Assembly: GCA_029211145.1 (NCBI GenBank)
Contig: JARGEQ010000008.1
Location: forward strand, 1 to 64,000
Direction of reading: 5' to 3'
Length of the DNA: 64,000 nt
DNA from: Marinimicrococcus flavescens
GTDB lineage: Bacteria > Pseudomonadota > Alphaproteobacteria > Geminicoccales > Geminicoccaceae
In this document: positions 15,954 through 27,307 of the stretch, one piece after another
Layout: every line of letters begins with the position of its first letter
How positions within the stretch are numbered: position 1 is the first letter of the stretch
Notes under the pieces: generated by a model
What the model was told of the DNA's origin: nothing
Databases searched by the model: none
Seen by the model: only the letters and a program-made list of their open reading frames with translations
Program-made: the position numbers and the translations under genes

Positions 15954-17030
15954 ATGTCGCGACGCCGCACGCTTCTGCCGCTTGCCGCCCTCGATCGCCG
16001 CCGCTTTTTGGGGGGCACGCTCAGCGTGGCCGCCGCGGCCGGCCTTCCCTTCCGGAGCGCCGAGGCCCAGGACAAGGTGGTCAACGTCTACAACTGGGAC
16101 ACCTATATCGGCGAGAACACGCTGGAGGACTTCACCGAGGCCACCGGCATCAACGTCCGCTACGACCTCTACGGCAGCAACGAGGAGCTGTTCGGCAAGC
16201 TGCGCGAGGGCAATCCCGGCTACGACGTGATCGTCCCCACCGACAACTACGTGCAGCGCATGCGGGCGGCCGGCATGCTGGCATCCCTCGACCACGCCCT
16301 GCTCCCCAACCTCGCCAACCTGGCGCCGCGCTTCCGCACGCCCAGCTACGACCCCGAGCTGGAGCACAGCGTCCCCTATTTCTGGGGCACGCTGGGGCTG
16401 GGCTACCGCAGCTCGGTCGGCACCGCCGAAAGCCTCGCCGAGATCTTCGAGACCGGGAAGTGGGACGGCCGGATCGCCCTGCTGGCCGACGTCGACACGC
16501 TCAGGATGACGCTCAAGTATCTGGGCTACTCGATGAACAGCAGCGATCCCGCGCAGATCGCCGAGGCTGCCGACGCGCTCATCCGCATCAAGTCCAAGAT
16601 CAAGACCTTCGCGCCGGACACCGGCCAGGACCTGCTGCTCTCGGGCGAGGTCGATGTGGCGCTCGAGTTCTCGGGCGACGTGCTGCAGGTGATGGAGGAG
16701 GACCCCGACATCGGCTACCGGGTGCCCAAGGAGGGCGGCCAGATCTGGACCGACAATCTGTGCATCGCCAAGGGCGCGCCCAACCCCGCGAACGCCCACG
16801 CCTTCATCAACTTCATCCTGGAGGCTGAGGTCCACGCGGCGATCGCCGAGGAGATCCAGTACGCGCTGCCCAACGAGAAGGCGCGCGCGCTGCTGCCCGA
16901 GGAGATGCGCGACGACGAGACCATCTACCCGCCCGAGGAGGTGCTCGAGCGCTGCGAGCTGCTGGTCTACCAGGGCGAGGAGGTCTCGGCCCTCTACGAG
17001 AAGGCCTGGACCCGGGTGCTGGCCTCCTGA
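15954..17030 (+). CDS. PotD-like polyamine-binding protein 1
   Basis: A 358-residue periplasmic binding protein for a polyamine-type ABC importer. It carries a twin-arginine signal (DRRRFLGG, about residues 14-21) and the PotD/SpuD family body, with NVYNWDTYIGENTLEDF, REGNPGYDVIVPTDNY, PYFWGTLGLGYR and WDGRIALL. The aromatic and acidic residues that hold the polyamine in PotD occur in similar places. The start at 15954 was taken over an in-frame ATG at 15882 because AAGGA lies 10 bp before it and the Tat signal begins there. It is the first of a tandem pair; the PotABC components lie about 13 kb away on the other strand. Confidence 0.88.
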   Translation: MSRRRTLLPLAALDRRRFLGGTLSVAAAAGLPFRSAEAQDKVVNVYNWDTYIGENTLEDFTEATGINVRYDLYGSNEELFGKLREGNPGYDVIVPTDNYVQRMRAAGMLASLDHALLPNLANLAPRFRTPSYDPELEHSVPYFWGTLGLGYRSSVGTAESLAEIFETGKWDGRIALLADVDTLRMTLKYLGYSMNSSDPAQIAEAADALIRIKSKIKTFAPDTGQDLLLSGEVDVALEFSGDVLQVMEEDPDIGYRVPKEGGQIWTDNLCIAKGAPNPANAHAFINFILEAEVHAAIAEEIQYALPNEKARALLPEEMRDDETIYPPEEVLERCELLVYQGEEVSALYEKAWTRVLAS

Positions 17031-17110
17031 GCCGGACCTGCGTCACCGCCCGGCATTGACGCGGCGGGGCCGCGGCGCTCTCTCGCGAGCCAGCTCCCAG
17101 GGAGACGCCG

Positions 17111-18157
17111 ATGCCCCGCCTCGACCGCCGCCGCCTCCTGACCTCCGGCCTCGCCGCCGCGGCCCTGCCCATCCTGCGCTCCCCGGCCGCGGCGGCCGGC
17201 CGCACCCTCAACGTCTATGGCTGGGACACCTATCTGGGTCCCACCACCCTGGCCGACTTCACCGCGGCCACCGGCATCGCCGTGCGCTACGACGTCTATG
17301 CCAGCAACGCCGAGCTGTTCGCCCGGCTGCGCGAGGGCAATCCCGGCTATGACGTGATCTTCCCCTCGAGCGACAATGTCGAGCGGATGATCGCTGCCGG
17401 CATGCTCATGAGGCTCGACCAAGCCTCGATCCCCGGCATGGCGAACATCGCAAGCGACTTCGCCGACCCAGCCTACGACCCCGGCCGGGCCCACAGCGCC
17501 CCCTATTTCTGGGGGGCCATGGGGATCGGCTATCGCCGCCCGGTGGCCCCGCCCGAGAGCTGGAGCGTGCTTTTCGAGCCGCGCCGCCACCGGGGGCGCA
17601 TCGCCCTTCTCGACAACAGCGACATCGTGCGGGTGGCGATGAAATATCTGGGCCACTCGATCAACGACACCGAACCGGCGAAGATCGCGCAGGCAGTGGA
17701 GCTGCTGATCGCCGCCAAGCCGCATGTGAAGAGCTTCGCCCCCGACACCGGCCAGGACCTGCTGGCGGCCGGCGAGGTGGATCTCTGCGCGGAGTGGTCG
17801 GGCGATCTTCTCCAGGTGATGGAGGAGGACGCCGATCTGGGCTTTGCGATCCCGGCCGAGGGCACCTTGCTGTGGGAGGACGCGCTGTGCATCCCCGCGG
17901 GCGCTCCCAACCCGGCGGCGGCCCACGCCTTCATCGAGTTCATCCTGCAGCCGGAGGTCCACGCCGCCATCGCCCGGGCGATCCGCTATCCTTGCCCAAA
18001 CGCGGCGGCACTGCCGCTGATTCCCGAGGCCGACCGGCTCAACCCGACCATCTACCCGCCGACCGCCCTGCTCGCCCGGAGCGAGCGGCGCGGCTATGGC
18101 GGCGAGGCGGCGGCGGCGCGCTACGAGGCGGCCCTGACCCGCGTGCTCGCGGCCTGA
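17111..18157 (+). CDS. PotD-like polyamine-binding protein 2
   Basis: A 348-residue paralogue of the preceding gene. The signal is twin-arginine-like (LDRRRLLTSG, about 4-13). Its mature part follows the same family pattern (NVYGWDTYLGPTTLADF, REGNPGYDVIFPSSDN, PYFWGAMGIGYR, SFAPDTGQDLLAAGEV), and the two are clearly tandem duplicates. Ligand-pocket positions differ (YNWDTYIG against YGWDTYLG), so the two proteins may bind different amines. Its last 37 bp overlap the end of the convergent TetR gene. Confidence 0.86.
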   Translation: MPRLDRRRLLTSGLAAAALPILRSPAAAAGRTLNVYGWDTYLGPTTLADFTAATGIAVRYDVYASNAELFARLREGNPGYDVIFPSSDNVERMIAAGMLMRLDQASIPGMANIASDFADPAYDPGRAHSAPYFWGAMGIGYRRPVAPPESWSVLFEPRRHRGRIALLDNSDIVRVAMKYLGHSINDTEPAKIAQAVELLIAAKPHVKSFAPDTGQDLLAAGEVDLCAEWSGDLLQVMEEDADLGFAIPAEGTLLWEDALCIPAGAPNPAAAHAFIEFILQPEVHAAIARAIRYPCPNAAALPLIPEADRLNPTIYPPTALLARSERRGYGGEAAAARYEAALTRVLAA

Positions 18158-18837
18158 GCCGGCGCCGCACGGCGGACGCCGCAGCCCTCCAGCAGCACCT
18201 TGAGCACCGTCTCGGTCGCCGTCTCGAAGTCGCGCTGCGTCTGCCGCGGCTTGTCGAGAACGGCGCAGATCTGCGCGTCGAAATCGGCGTAGGTCTGGGT
18301 CACGGCCCAGATCATGAAGAAGAGCTGGGGCGGATCGACCGGGTCCATCAGGCCGCGCTCGGCCCAGCCGCGCAGCACGGCGCTCTTGGTCCTGACCCAG
18401 GAGCGCAGCTCGGTCTCGAGAAAATCCCGGACCACCGGGGCGCCGGCCAGCATCTCGCGGGCGAAGATGCGCGAGGCCAGAGGGTGCTCGCGGCTGTGCC
18501 GCATCTTCGCGCGGACATATGCGGAGAGGGCCTCGGCCGGGTCGTCCTCGGCGCCGAGCGGCTCGAAGGCCGAAAGCCAGAGCTTGAGCGTGCGGTCGAT
18601 GACCGCCCGGTATATGGCCTCCTTGGTGGCGAAATAGTAGTGCACATTGGCCTTGGGCAGCCCCGCCCGGCGGGCGATCTCGGCGGTGGTGGCGCCGTCG
18701 TAGCCACTCGCGGCGAACACCGCCTCGGCCGCCTCGAGGATGCGCGCCTGGCTCTGCCGCCGCGCACGGCCACGGGCTTCCGCGCCGCCACTGCGGGCCG
18801 TCGGCCGTCCTTTCCCGTCGTCTCTCGGGTCGCTCAT
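18121..18837 (-). CDS. RutR-like TetR-family repressor
   Basis: A 238-residue TetR regulator. The helix-turn-helix (TTAEIARRAGLPKANVHYYF) is followed by a ligand domain that resembles E. coli RutR rather than a generic TetR: it keeps SREHPLASRIFAREMLAGAP, the QLFFMIWAVTQTYADFDAQI segment and the final EGCGVR. RutR senses uracil and thymine and represses pyrimidine catabolism genes, so a pyrimidine-responsive role is likely, supported by the preT-preA operon 6 kb away with a matching operator. The start is ATG 18835-18837. The gene converges on the second PotD gene with a 37-bp overlap, so the last codons of both are antisense to each other. Confidence 0.75.
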   Translation of the reverse strand: MSDPRDDGKGRPTARSGGAEARGRARRQSQARILEAAEAVFAASGYDGATTAEIARRAGLPKANVHYYFATKEAIYRAVIDRTLKLWLSAFEPLGAEDDPAEALSAYVRAKMRHSREHPLASRIFAREMLAGAPVVRDFLETELRSWVRTKSAVLRGWAERGLMDPVDPPQLFFMIWAVTQTYADFDAQICAVLDKPRQTQRDFETATETVLKVLLEGCGVRRAAPAQAASTRVRAAS

Positions 18838-18905
18838 CGCACGCCCGTGGCTGCCATCCCCGCATCGACGGTAGCGGCCGCCCCCGGGCGGCACAAGCCG
18901 GCCGC

Positions 18906-21641
<2,736 letters not shown>

Positions 21642-21682
21642 GCACCCCCCACCGCCAGGCACTGCCGCCAGGCTGGTCGCAC

Positions 21683-21711
21683 AGCATAACTTGTGGTCTT
21701 GATAGCATAAC
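21683..21711. promoter_or_regulatory. direct repeat AGCATAAC upstream of the CheB/CheR gene
   Basis: AGCATAAC occurs at 21683-21690 and again at 21704-21711, 21 bp apart, i.e. about two helical turns. It lies 42-70 bp upstream of the CheB/CheR start in an AT-rich stretch of an otherwise GC-rich region. It is a candidate activator or repressor site, not proven. Confidence 0.3.
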
Positions 21712-21837
21712 ATTAAGATGAACTTGAGCGCGAGGCAAATTTTCACCGCCGCTCACTTGGCAGGGCGACAATCCTGCCCTCGATCAACTTACAGGCTTAC
21801 AGCGACACTCGTCTCGCGTGTCAGTTGCAATAAAACG

Positions 21838-21865
21838 TTGAACTGTCGACCAAAACATGTATCTA
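21838..21865 (+). promoter_or_regulatory. candidate sigma-70 promoter of the GGDEF-EAL gene
   Basis: TTGAAC (21838-21843) and TATCTA (21860-21865), 16 bp apart, upstream of the ATG at 21911. The -10 hexamer is weak; it is the best match in the AT-rich divergent region. Confidence 0.35.
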
Positions 21866-21910
21866 AAGTTGTAGGCCAGACCCCATAGCGCGAGTGTGAA
21901 GAGCCCCGCC

Positions 21911-24373
21911 ATGGCAGTCCCCATCTCTGTCGAACGCTGGCTGCCCATCGACGTGGTCGGGATTCCGCTGGGCGTCATCGACCTCGCGAGCCGCGAGCGG
22001 CTCGCCTTGGTGGCCGTCAACCAGGCATGGCAGGCCGACCCGGCGCTCGACTGGTTCGACGAGGAAGGCCGGCCGCGCGACAGCACCCTCGCCTCCCTGC
22101 TGTTCGACCAGTGCCGCGACGCCCTGCAGGGGCGGCCGCGCCGTTCCTTCACCCTGGGCGACGGACCCTTTCGCCGGAAGGTCACGATGCAGCCGCTGCT
22201 CGACCAGGGGGCCAGCAGGTTCGCCCTGACGATCGAGCGGCTGGCGTCCCGCACAGGTGCCGATCCGCAACGCAGCGGGCCGGCGCCGGTGGCAGCGCAG
22301 GATCCGCCCGCTGCCGCCGATCCCGGCCGGAGCCTCGCCCGCTGCCTGCTGGACGACGCCGGCCGGGTGACCGAGGCGGAGGGCAGCTGGGAGGAGGTTC
22401 TGCCGCCCGACCTGCTGCCCGCCCCGGGACATTCGTTCCTGGACCTGGTCGCCCCCGCCTCGGCGAAGCTGCTGGCCCGCATCCTGCCACAGCCGGGCGA
22501 GGCGCCGGCGCGCCTCTGGGTGGGCTTTCGCCATCCCGGCCACGAGGCGCCGGCGCTGGTCGCCGTCGGCCCAGGCGCGCACGGCGGCACCGTGGAGCTC
22601 CGGGTCATCGAGACGCTCGGCCGGGCGATCCACGTGCAGGAGCTCGATCGCACGCGACGCCAGCTCGACTTCGCCCTCGACGTCGCCAATGACGGCTACT
22701 GGGACTGGGACGTCGCCGCCGGCCGGGTGTTCTTCAGCGACCGCTGGCACGCACGACTTGGCTACGCGCCGGGCGAGCTCAATGGCGGGGTCGAGGGCTG
22801 GCTCGACCTGCTGCACGCCAACGACCGCGACCAGGCCCTGTACCGCCTGCACGAGCATCTCTCGGGGCGCAGCGAGTTCTTCGAGATCGAGCACCGGGTC
22901 CAGGCGCGCGGCGGCGAGTGGCGGTGGTTCTTGAGCCGCGGCAAGGTTGTGGAGCGCGACCCCAGTGACCGCCCGCTGCGGATGATCGGCGCCTTCATCG
23001 ACATCCACCGCTCCAAGCAGGCCACCGAGGTGATCCGCCACCTCGCCACCCACGACGCGCTGACCTCGCTGGCCAATCGCCATCTGCTCAACGAGGAGCT
23101 CCTGCAGGCCTGCCTGCGCACCCGGCGCACCGGCCGCGGCTTCGGGCTGGTGCTGCTCGACCTCGACCGCTTCAAGCAGGTCAACGATGCGCTCGGCCAC
23201 GTCACCGGCGACGCGCTGCTGCGCGAGGTCGCGCGGCGGCTGCGAAGCTGCGTGCGGCGCAGCGACGTGGTGGCCCGCCTGGGCGGCGACGAGTTCGCCA
23301 TCGTCTCCGCCCTCGATCACCGCCAGCAGGACCTGGCGCCGCTCGCCGAGCGCATCGTGCGCGCCCTGGCCGAGCCCATCCCCCTGGGCTCGGCGGTGGT
23401 GCGGACCGGCGCCAGCATCGGCATCACCTTGTGCCCCGAGCATGGCAGCGAGCCGCAGACGCTGCTCAACAACGCCGACGCCGCCCTCTACGCCGCCAAG
23501 AACGCCGGCCGCGGCTGTTGGCGGATGTTCGAGCGCTCGATGCAGGAGGAGGCGCGCCACAAGGCCACGCTCGACGCCGATCTGCGCAAGGCGGTCGAGC
23601 GGCGCGAGCTGGCGCTGCACTACCAGCCGATCCTCGCGCTCGACACCCTGGAGCTGGTCGGCGTCGAGGCGCTGCTGCGCTGGTACCACCCGCAGCAGGG
23701 CCTGCTCCAGCCAGCCCGCTTCCTCGACATCGCCGAGCGCAACGGCACGATGATGCCGATCAGCCTGTGGACCCTCGCGACCGCCGTCGATCAGCTTCAG
23801 GAATGGACCGCGGCCGGAATTGAGCTGCCGGCCCTGCACGTCAATCTGGCGGCCTCGATGCTGCGTAGCGACAGCTGGCTCGACGGCTTTCTGGGCAAGC
23901 TGCGGCACAGCCGCGCAGCGCCCGGCGACATCGTGCTCGAGGTGGTCGAGAACGAGCTTACCGACTGTGCGACGGCGGCCTCGACGCTGCGCGAGCTGGG
24001 CCGCAGCGGCGTACGTCTGGCGATCGACGATTTCGGCACCGGCCACTCCAGCATGGCCCGCCTCGCCGACCTGCCCTTCGACACCATCAAGCTCGACCGC
24101 GCCTTCCTGCCGCCCAGCGACGAGCACGGCAAGGAGCGCGCCATCGTCGAGTGCCTGCTCGATCTGGGCCGGCGCCTCCAGCTGGGCCTCATCGCCGAAG
24201 GCATCGAGACCGCCGAGCAGCTCCAGCTCCTCAAACAGCTCGGCTGCCGCACCGGCCAGGGCTTCCTCTTCGCTCGCCCGCTGCCCGGCGCCGAGCTGGC
24301 AGGCTGGCTGCGCGCCTGGGAGGACCGGAGGCGCTGCGGTGCCGACCGCGATCTCCTGCGTGCGCACCGCTGA
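21911..24373 (+). CDS. PAS-GGDEF-EAL cyclic-di-GMP enzyme
   Basis: An 820-residue cytoplasmic protein. The N-terminal third has sensor regions, including a PAS/PAC segment that ends in GAFIDIHRSKQATEVI (about residues 260-375). GGDEF (458-462, with an upstream I-site RRSD five residues before it) and EAL (about 587-589) motifs are both intact, as are NLAAS, EVVENELTD, DDFGTGHSSM, IKLDRAF and AEGIETAEQ. It can therefore plausibly both make and break down c-di-GMP. No membrane helix is seen. The ATG at 21911 follows GAAGAG by 8 bp; an in-frame GTG at 21896 is an alternative. It is divergent from the CheB/CheR fusion; the pyrimidine operon follows downstream. Confidence 0.88.
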   Translation: MAVPISVERWLPIDVVGIPLGVIDLASRERLALVAVNQAWQADPALDWFDEEGRPRDSTLASLLFDQCRDALQGRPRRSFTLGDGPFRRKVTMQPLLDQGASRFALTIERLASRTGADPQRSGPAPVAAQDPPAAADPGRSLARCLLDDAGRVTEAEGSWEEVLPPDLLPAPGHSFLDLVAPASAKLLARILPQPGEAPARLWVGFRHPGHEAPALVAVGPGAHGGTVELRVIETLGRAIHVQELDRTRRQLDFALDVANDGYWDWDVAAGRVFFSDRWHARLGYAPGELNGGVEGWLDLLHANDRDQALYRLHEHLSGRSEFFEIEHRVQARGGEWRWFLSRGKVVERDPSDRPLRMIGAFIDIHRSKQATEVIRHLATHDALTSLANRHLLNEELLQACLRTRRTGRGFGLVLLDLDRFKQVNDALGHVTGDALLREVARRLRSCVRRSDVVARLGGDEFAIVSALDHRQQDLAPLAERIVRALAEPIPLGSAVVRTGASIGITLCPEHGSEPQTLLNNADAALYAAKNAGRGCWRMFERSMQEEARHKATLDADLRKAVERRELALHYQPILALDTLELVGVEALLRWYHPQQGLLQPARFLDIAERNGTMMPISLWTLATAVDQLQEWTAAGIELPALHVNLAASMLRSDSWLDGFLGKLRHSRAAPGDIVLEVVENELTDCATAASTLRELGRSGVRLAIDDFGTGHSSMARLADLPFDTIKLDRAFLPPSDEHGKERAIVECLLDLGRRLQLGLIAEGIETAEQLQLLKQLGCRTGQGFLFARPLPGAELAGWLRAWEDRRRCGADRDLLRAHR

Positions 24374-24395
24374 GCCCATCGCTTCTGCCTTCTTC

Positions 24396-24411
24396 TTGAC
24401 CGCGCGGTCAG
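24396..24411 (+). promoter_or_regulatory. RutR-type operator before preT
   Basis: TTGACCGCGCGGTCAG is a 14-bp perfect palindrome (24397-24410) with one flanking base on each side. It fits the E. coli RutR consensus TTGACCAnnTGGTCAA at 11 of 14 defined positions (half-sites TTGACC and GGTCA exact). TTGACC can also serve as a -35 hexamer, with TACCGT 18 bp downstream as a weak -10, so the operator would cover the promoter of the pre operon. It lies 78 bp before the preT ATG. Confidence 0.65.
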
Positions 24412-24489
24412 ATTTTCTCTACCGTTCATGATAATCAAAAAAGCCGGCGGCATCCGTCAGGGGGCCGCCGCACAGGGAAGGTGTGCGTC

Positions 24490-25833
24490 ATGGGCGATGC
24501 GGTCGATATCCGCGCGGGCCGGCTGACGCCGGCGGAGTACGACGCCAATTTCGACGAGCTCTACCCCCCGCTCGACCGCAAGCGGGCGCTGGTCGAGGCG
24601 AGCCGCTGCTATTTCTGCCACGATGCGCCTTGCGTCGAGGCGTGCCCGACCTCGATCGACATCCCCCGCTTCATCCGCGGCATCCACACCGACAACGTGG
24701 CCGGCGCCGCGACCACGATCCTCGAGGCCAACATCATGGGCGGCGCCTGCGCCCGGGTGTGCCCGACCGAAATCCTGTGCGAGGGAGCCTGCGTGCGCAC
24801 CGCGCAGGAGAACAAGCCCGTGAAGATCGGGCTGCTGCAGCGCTACGCCACTGATCATCTGCTCGAGAGCGGAACCCAGCCCTTCACCCGCGCCGCTCCT
24901 ACCGGCCAGCGCATCGCCGTGGTCGGCGCCGGGCCCGCCGGCCTCGCCTGCGCCCACGCCCTGGCGCGCGACGGGCACGACGTCGTCGTATTCGAGAAGC
25001 GCCCCAAGGGGGGAGGTCTCAACGAGTACGGCATTGCCGCCTACAAGGTGCCGCACGGCTTTGCCCAGAAGGAGGTGGAGTTCATCCTCGGTGTCGGCGG
25101 CATAGAGCTGCGCTGCGGGGTGGCGCTCGGCCGCGACATCCACCTGCGCGACCTGCGCCGCGAGTTCAGCGCCGTCTTCATCGGCGTGGGCCTGGGCGGC
25201 GTGAATGTGCTGGGGCTGCCCGGCGAGGAGCTCGCCGGCGTGCACAACGCCGTCGACTATATCGCCCGGCTTCGCCAGGCCGATCCGGCGAGCCTGCCGG
25301 TGGGCCACGACGTGGTGGTGATCGGCGGCGGCAACACCGCCATCGACATCGCGGTGCAGAGCCGGCGGCTGGGGGCCACCAACGTCACCATCGCCTACCG
25401 GCGCGGCGCCAGCCAGATGGGCGCCACCCGCCACGAGCAGGAAGTGGCGCAGACCAACGGCGTCACCATCCGGCACTGGACCCGGCCGGTGCGGCTGATC
25501 GGCGAGGACGACCATGTCCGCGCCGTCGAGCTGGAATATACGCAGCTCGGCCAGACCGGCCGGCTGATGGGCACCGATGACCGCTTCACGCTCCGGGCCG
25601 ACATGGTCTTCAAGGCGATCGGCCAGCATCTGGTGCCCTCGGCGCTCGACGGCTCGGTCGACCTGCTCGAGATCGAGCGCGGCAAGATCAAGGTGAACGA
25701 GGACCGCATGAGCTCGCTCGACCGGGTTTGGGCCGGCGGCGACGCCATCGGTCAGGGCCAGGACCTGACCGTCCAGGCGGTCGAGGACGGCAAGATCGCT
25801 GCCCGCGCCATCCACCGCTATCTCATGGACTGA
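24490..25833 (+). CDS. preT: NAD-dependent dihydropyrimidine dehydrogenase subunit PreT
   Basis: A 447-residue flavoprotein of the reductive pyrimidine pathway that accepts electrons from NADH and passes them through iron-sulfur clusters to PreA. The N-terminal part carries cluster-ligand cysteines (CYFCHDAPCVEACPT and GGACARVCPTEILCEGAC), then the FAD site VVGAGPAGLACAHALARDG and the NAD site VVVIGGGNTAIDIAV. The ATG at 24490 follows AGGGAAG by 9 bp and was preferred to the GTG at 24481, which has no spacing to that site. It is the first gene of the pre operon. Confidence 0.87.
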   Translation: MGDAVDIRAGRLTPAEYDANFDELYPPLDRKRALVEASRCYFCHDAPCVEACPTSIDIPRFIRGIHTDNVAGAATTILEANIMGGACARVCPTEILCEGACVRTAQENKPVKIGLLQRYATDHLLESGTQPFTRAAPTGQRIAVVGAGPAGLACAHALARDGHDVVVFEKRPKGGGLNEYGIAAYKVPHGFAQKEVEFILGVGGIELRCGVALGRDIHLRDLRREFSAVFIGVGLGGVNVLGLPGEELAGVHNAVDYIARLRQADPASLPVGHDVVVIGGGNTAIDIAVQSRRLGATNVTIAYRRGASQMGATRHEQEVAQTNGVTIRHWTRPVRLIGEDDHVRAVELEYTQLGQTGRLMGTDDRFTLRADMVFKAIGQHLVPSALDGSVDLLEIERGKIKVNEDRMSSLDRVWAGGDAIGQGQDLTVQAVEDGKIAARAIHRYLMD

Positions 25834-25873
25834 CCGTCCGCATCCCGGCACCCGCCTTTCGGAGGACCGATCC

Positions 25874-27154
25874 ATGGCCGACCTTCGCTGCGAGATCGCG
25901 GGCGTGAAGGCACCCAACCCGTTCTGGCTCGCCAGCGCTCCACCGACCGACAAGGAATACAACGTCGTGCGCGCCTTCAAGGCGGGCTGGGGCGGCGTTG
26001 TGTGGAAGACGCTGGGCGAGGACCCGCCGGTGGTCAACACCACCTCCCGCTACGGCGCCCTGCACTATCGCGGCCACCGCATGATGGGCTTCAACAATAT
26101 CGAGCTGATCTCCGACCGGCCGCTGCAGTTGAACCTGCAGGAGATCAAGCGGGTCAAGAAGGACTGGCCCGACCGCGCCATCCTGGTCTCGCTCATGGTG
26201 CCTTGCGAGGAGGAGAGCTGGAAGGCGATCCTCGAGGTGGTCGAGGAGACCGGCGCCGACGGCGTGGAACTCAATTTCGGCTGCCCGCACGGCATGAGCG
26301 AGCGCGGCATGGGCTCGGCCGTGGGCCAGGTGCCGGACTACATCGAGATGGTGGTGCGCTGGTGCAAGGCGCACACGCGGATGCCGGTCTTCGTGAAGCT
26401 CACCCCCAACGTCACCAGCATCCTGGCGCCGGCCCGTGCGGCAAGGCGCGGCGGCGCCGACGCGGTCTCGCTCATCAACACCATCAACTCGATCACCGGC
26501 GTCGACCTCGACCTGATGACGCCGATGCCCACGGTCCATGGCAAGGGTGCCCATGGCGGCTATTGCGGCCCGGCGGTCAAGCCCATCGCCCTGTGCATGG
26601 TGGGCGAGATCGCCCGCGACACCGAATGCCGCGGCCTCCCCATCTCCGCCATCGGCGGCATCGAGACCTGGCGCGATGCCGCCGAGTTCATCGCCATGGG
26701 CGCCGGCAGCGCCCAGGTCTGCACCGCGGCGATGCATTACGGGTTTAGGATCGTCGAGGACATGGTCACCGGCCTCTCCAACTGGATGGACCAGAAGGGC
26801 TACCGGAGCATCGAGGACTTCCGCGGGGCCGCCGTGCCCAACTACGTGGACTGGAAGGACCTCGACATGAACTGGGACATCAAGGCGCGGATCGACCAGG
26901 ACCTCTGCATCAAGTGCGGCCTGTGCCACATCGCCTGCGAGGACACCGCCCACCAGGCGATCGCAGCGCTGCGCACGGACGGTGCCAGGCGCTACGAGGT
27001 GATCGACGCCGAATGCGTCGGCTGCAACCTGTGCTCGCATGCCTGCCCGGTCGAAGGCTGCATCACCATGGTCCCGGTGGAAAGCGGCCGGCCCTACATG
27101 ACCTGGGAGCAGGACCCCAGAAACCCCCGGCGCGTCCCCCAGGCGGCGGAGTAG
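25874..27154 (+). CDS. preA: NAD-dependent dihydropyrimidine dehydrogenase subunit PreA
   Basis: A 426-residue FMN- and [4Fe-4S]-containing catalytic subunit, which reduces uracil and thymine to dihydropyrimidines. It has a DHOD-like TIM barrel with ELNFGCPHGMSERGMGS, AIGGIETWRDAAEFIAMGA, and two ferredoxin motifs near the end (CIKCGLCHIACEDTAHQ and CVGCNLCSHACPVEGC). The valine in MGSAVGQ takes the position where mammalian dihydropyrimidine dehydrogenase has its catalytic cysteine (MGLACGQ), as is common in bacterial PreA. GGAGGA lies 7 bp before the ATG. It is 40 bp from preT and 153 bp from the carbamoylase. Confidence 0.87.
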   Translation: MADLRCEIAGVKAPNPFWLASAPPTDKEYNVVRAFKAGWGGVVWKTLGEDPPVVNTTSRYGALHYRGHRMMGFNNIELISDRPLQLNLQEIKRVKKDWPDRAILVSLMVPCEEESWKAILEVVEETGADGVELNFGCPHGMSERGMGSAVGQVPDYIEMVVRWCKAHTRMPVFVKLTPNVTSILAPARAARRGGADAVSLINTINSITGVDLDLMTPMPTVHGKGAHGGYCGPAVKPIALCMVGEIARDTECRGLPISAIGGIETWRDAAEFIAMGAGSAQVCTAAMHYGFRIVEDMVTGLSNWMDQKGYRSIEDFRGAAVPNYVDWKDLDMNWDIKARIDQDLCIKCGLCHIACEDTAHQAIAALRTDGARRYEVIDAECVGCNLCSHACPVEGCITMVPVESGRPYMTWEQDPRNPRRVPQAAE

Positions 27155-27307
27155 GCGGCAGGCCGACGGCAAGAAACCGCTAAGGGCACCTGGTACCGTT
27201 GACGGCGGCGGTATCGTCGGCCGGTGGCGTCGACAGGGCGGGGCGGCGCACCTATCGTGCGGGCAAAACGAGCGGGGGTGCTGCGCCCCCGTCAGCGGGG
27301 ATGCCGG

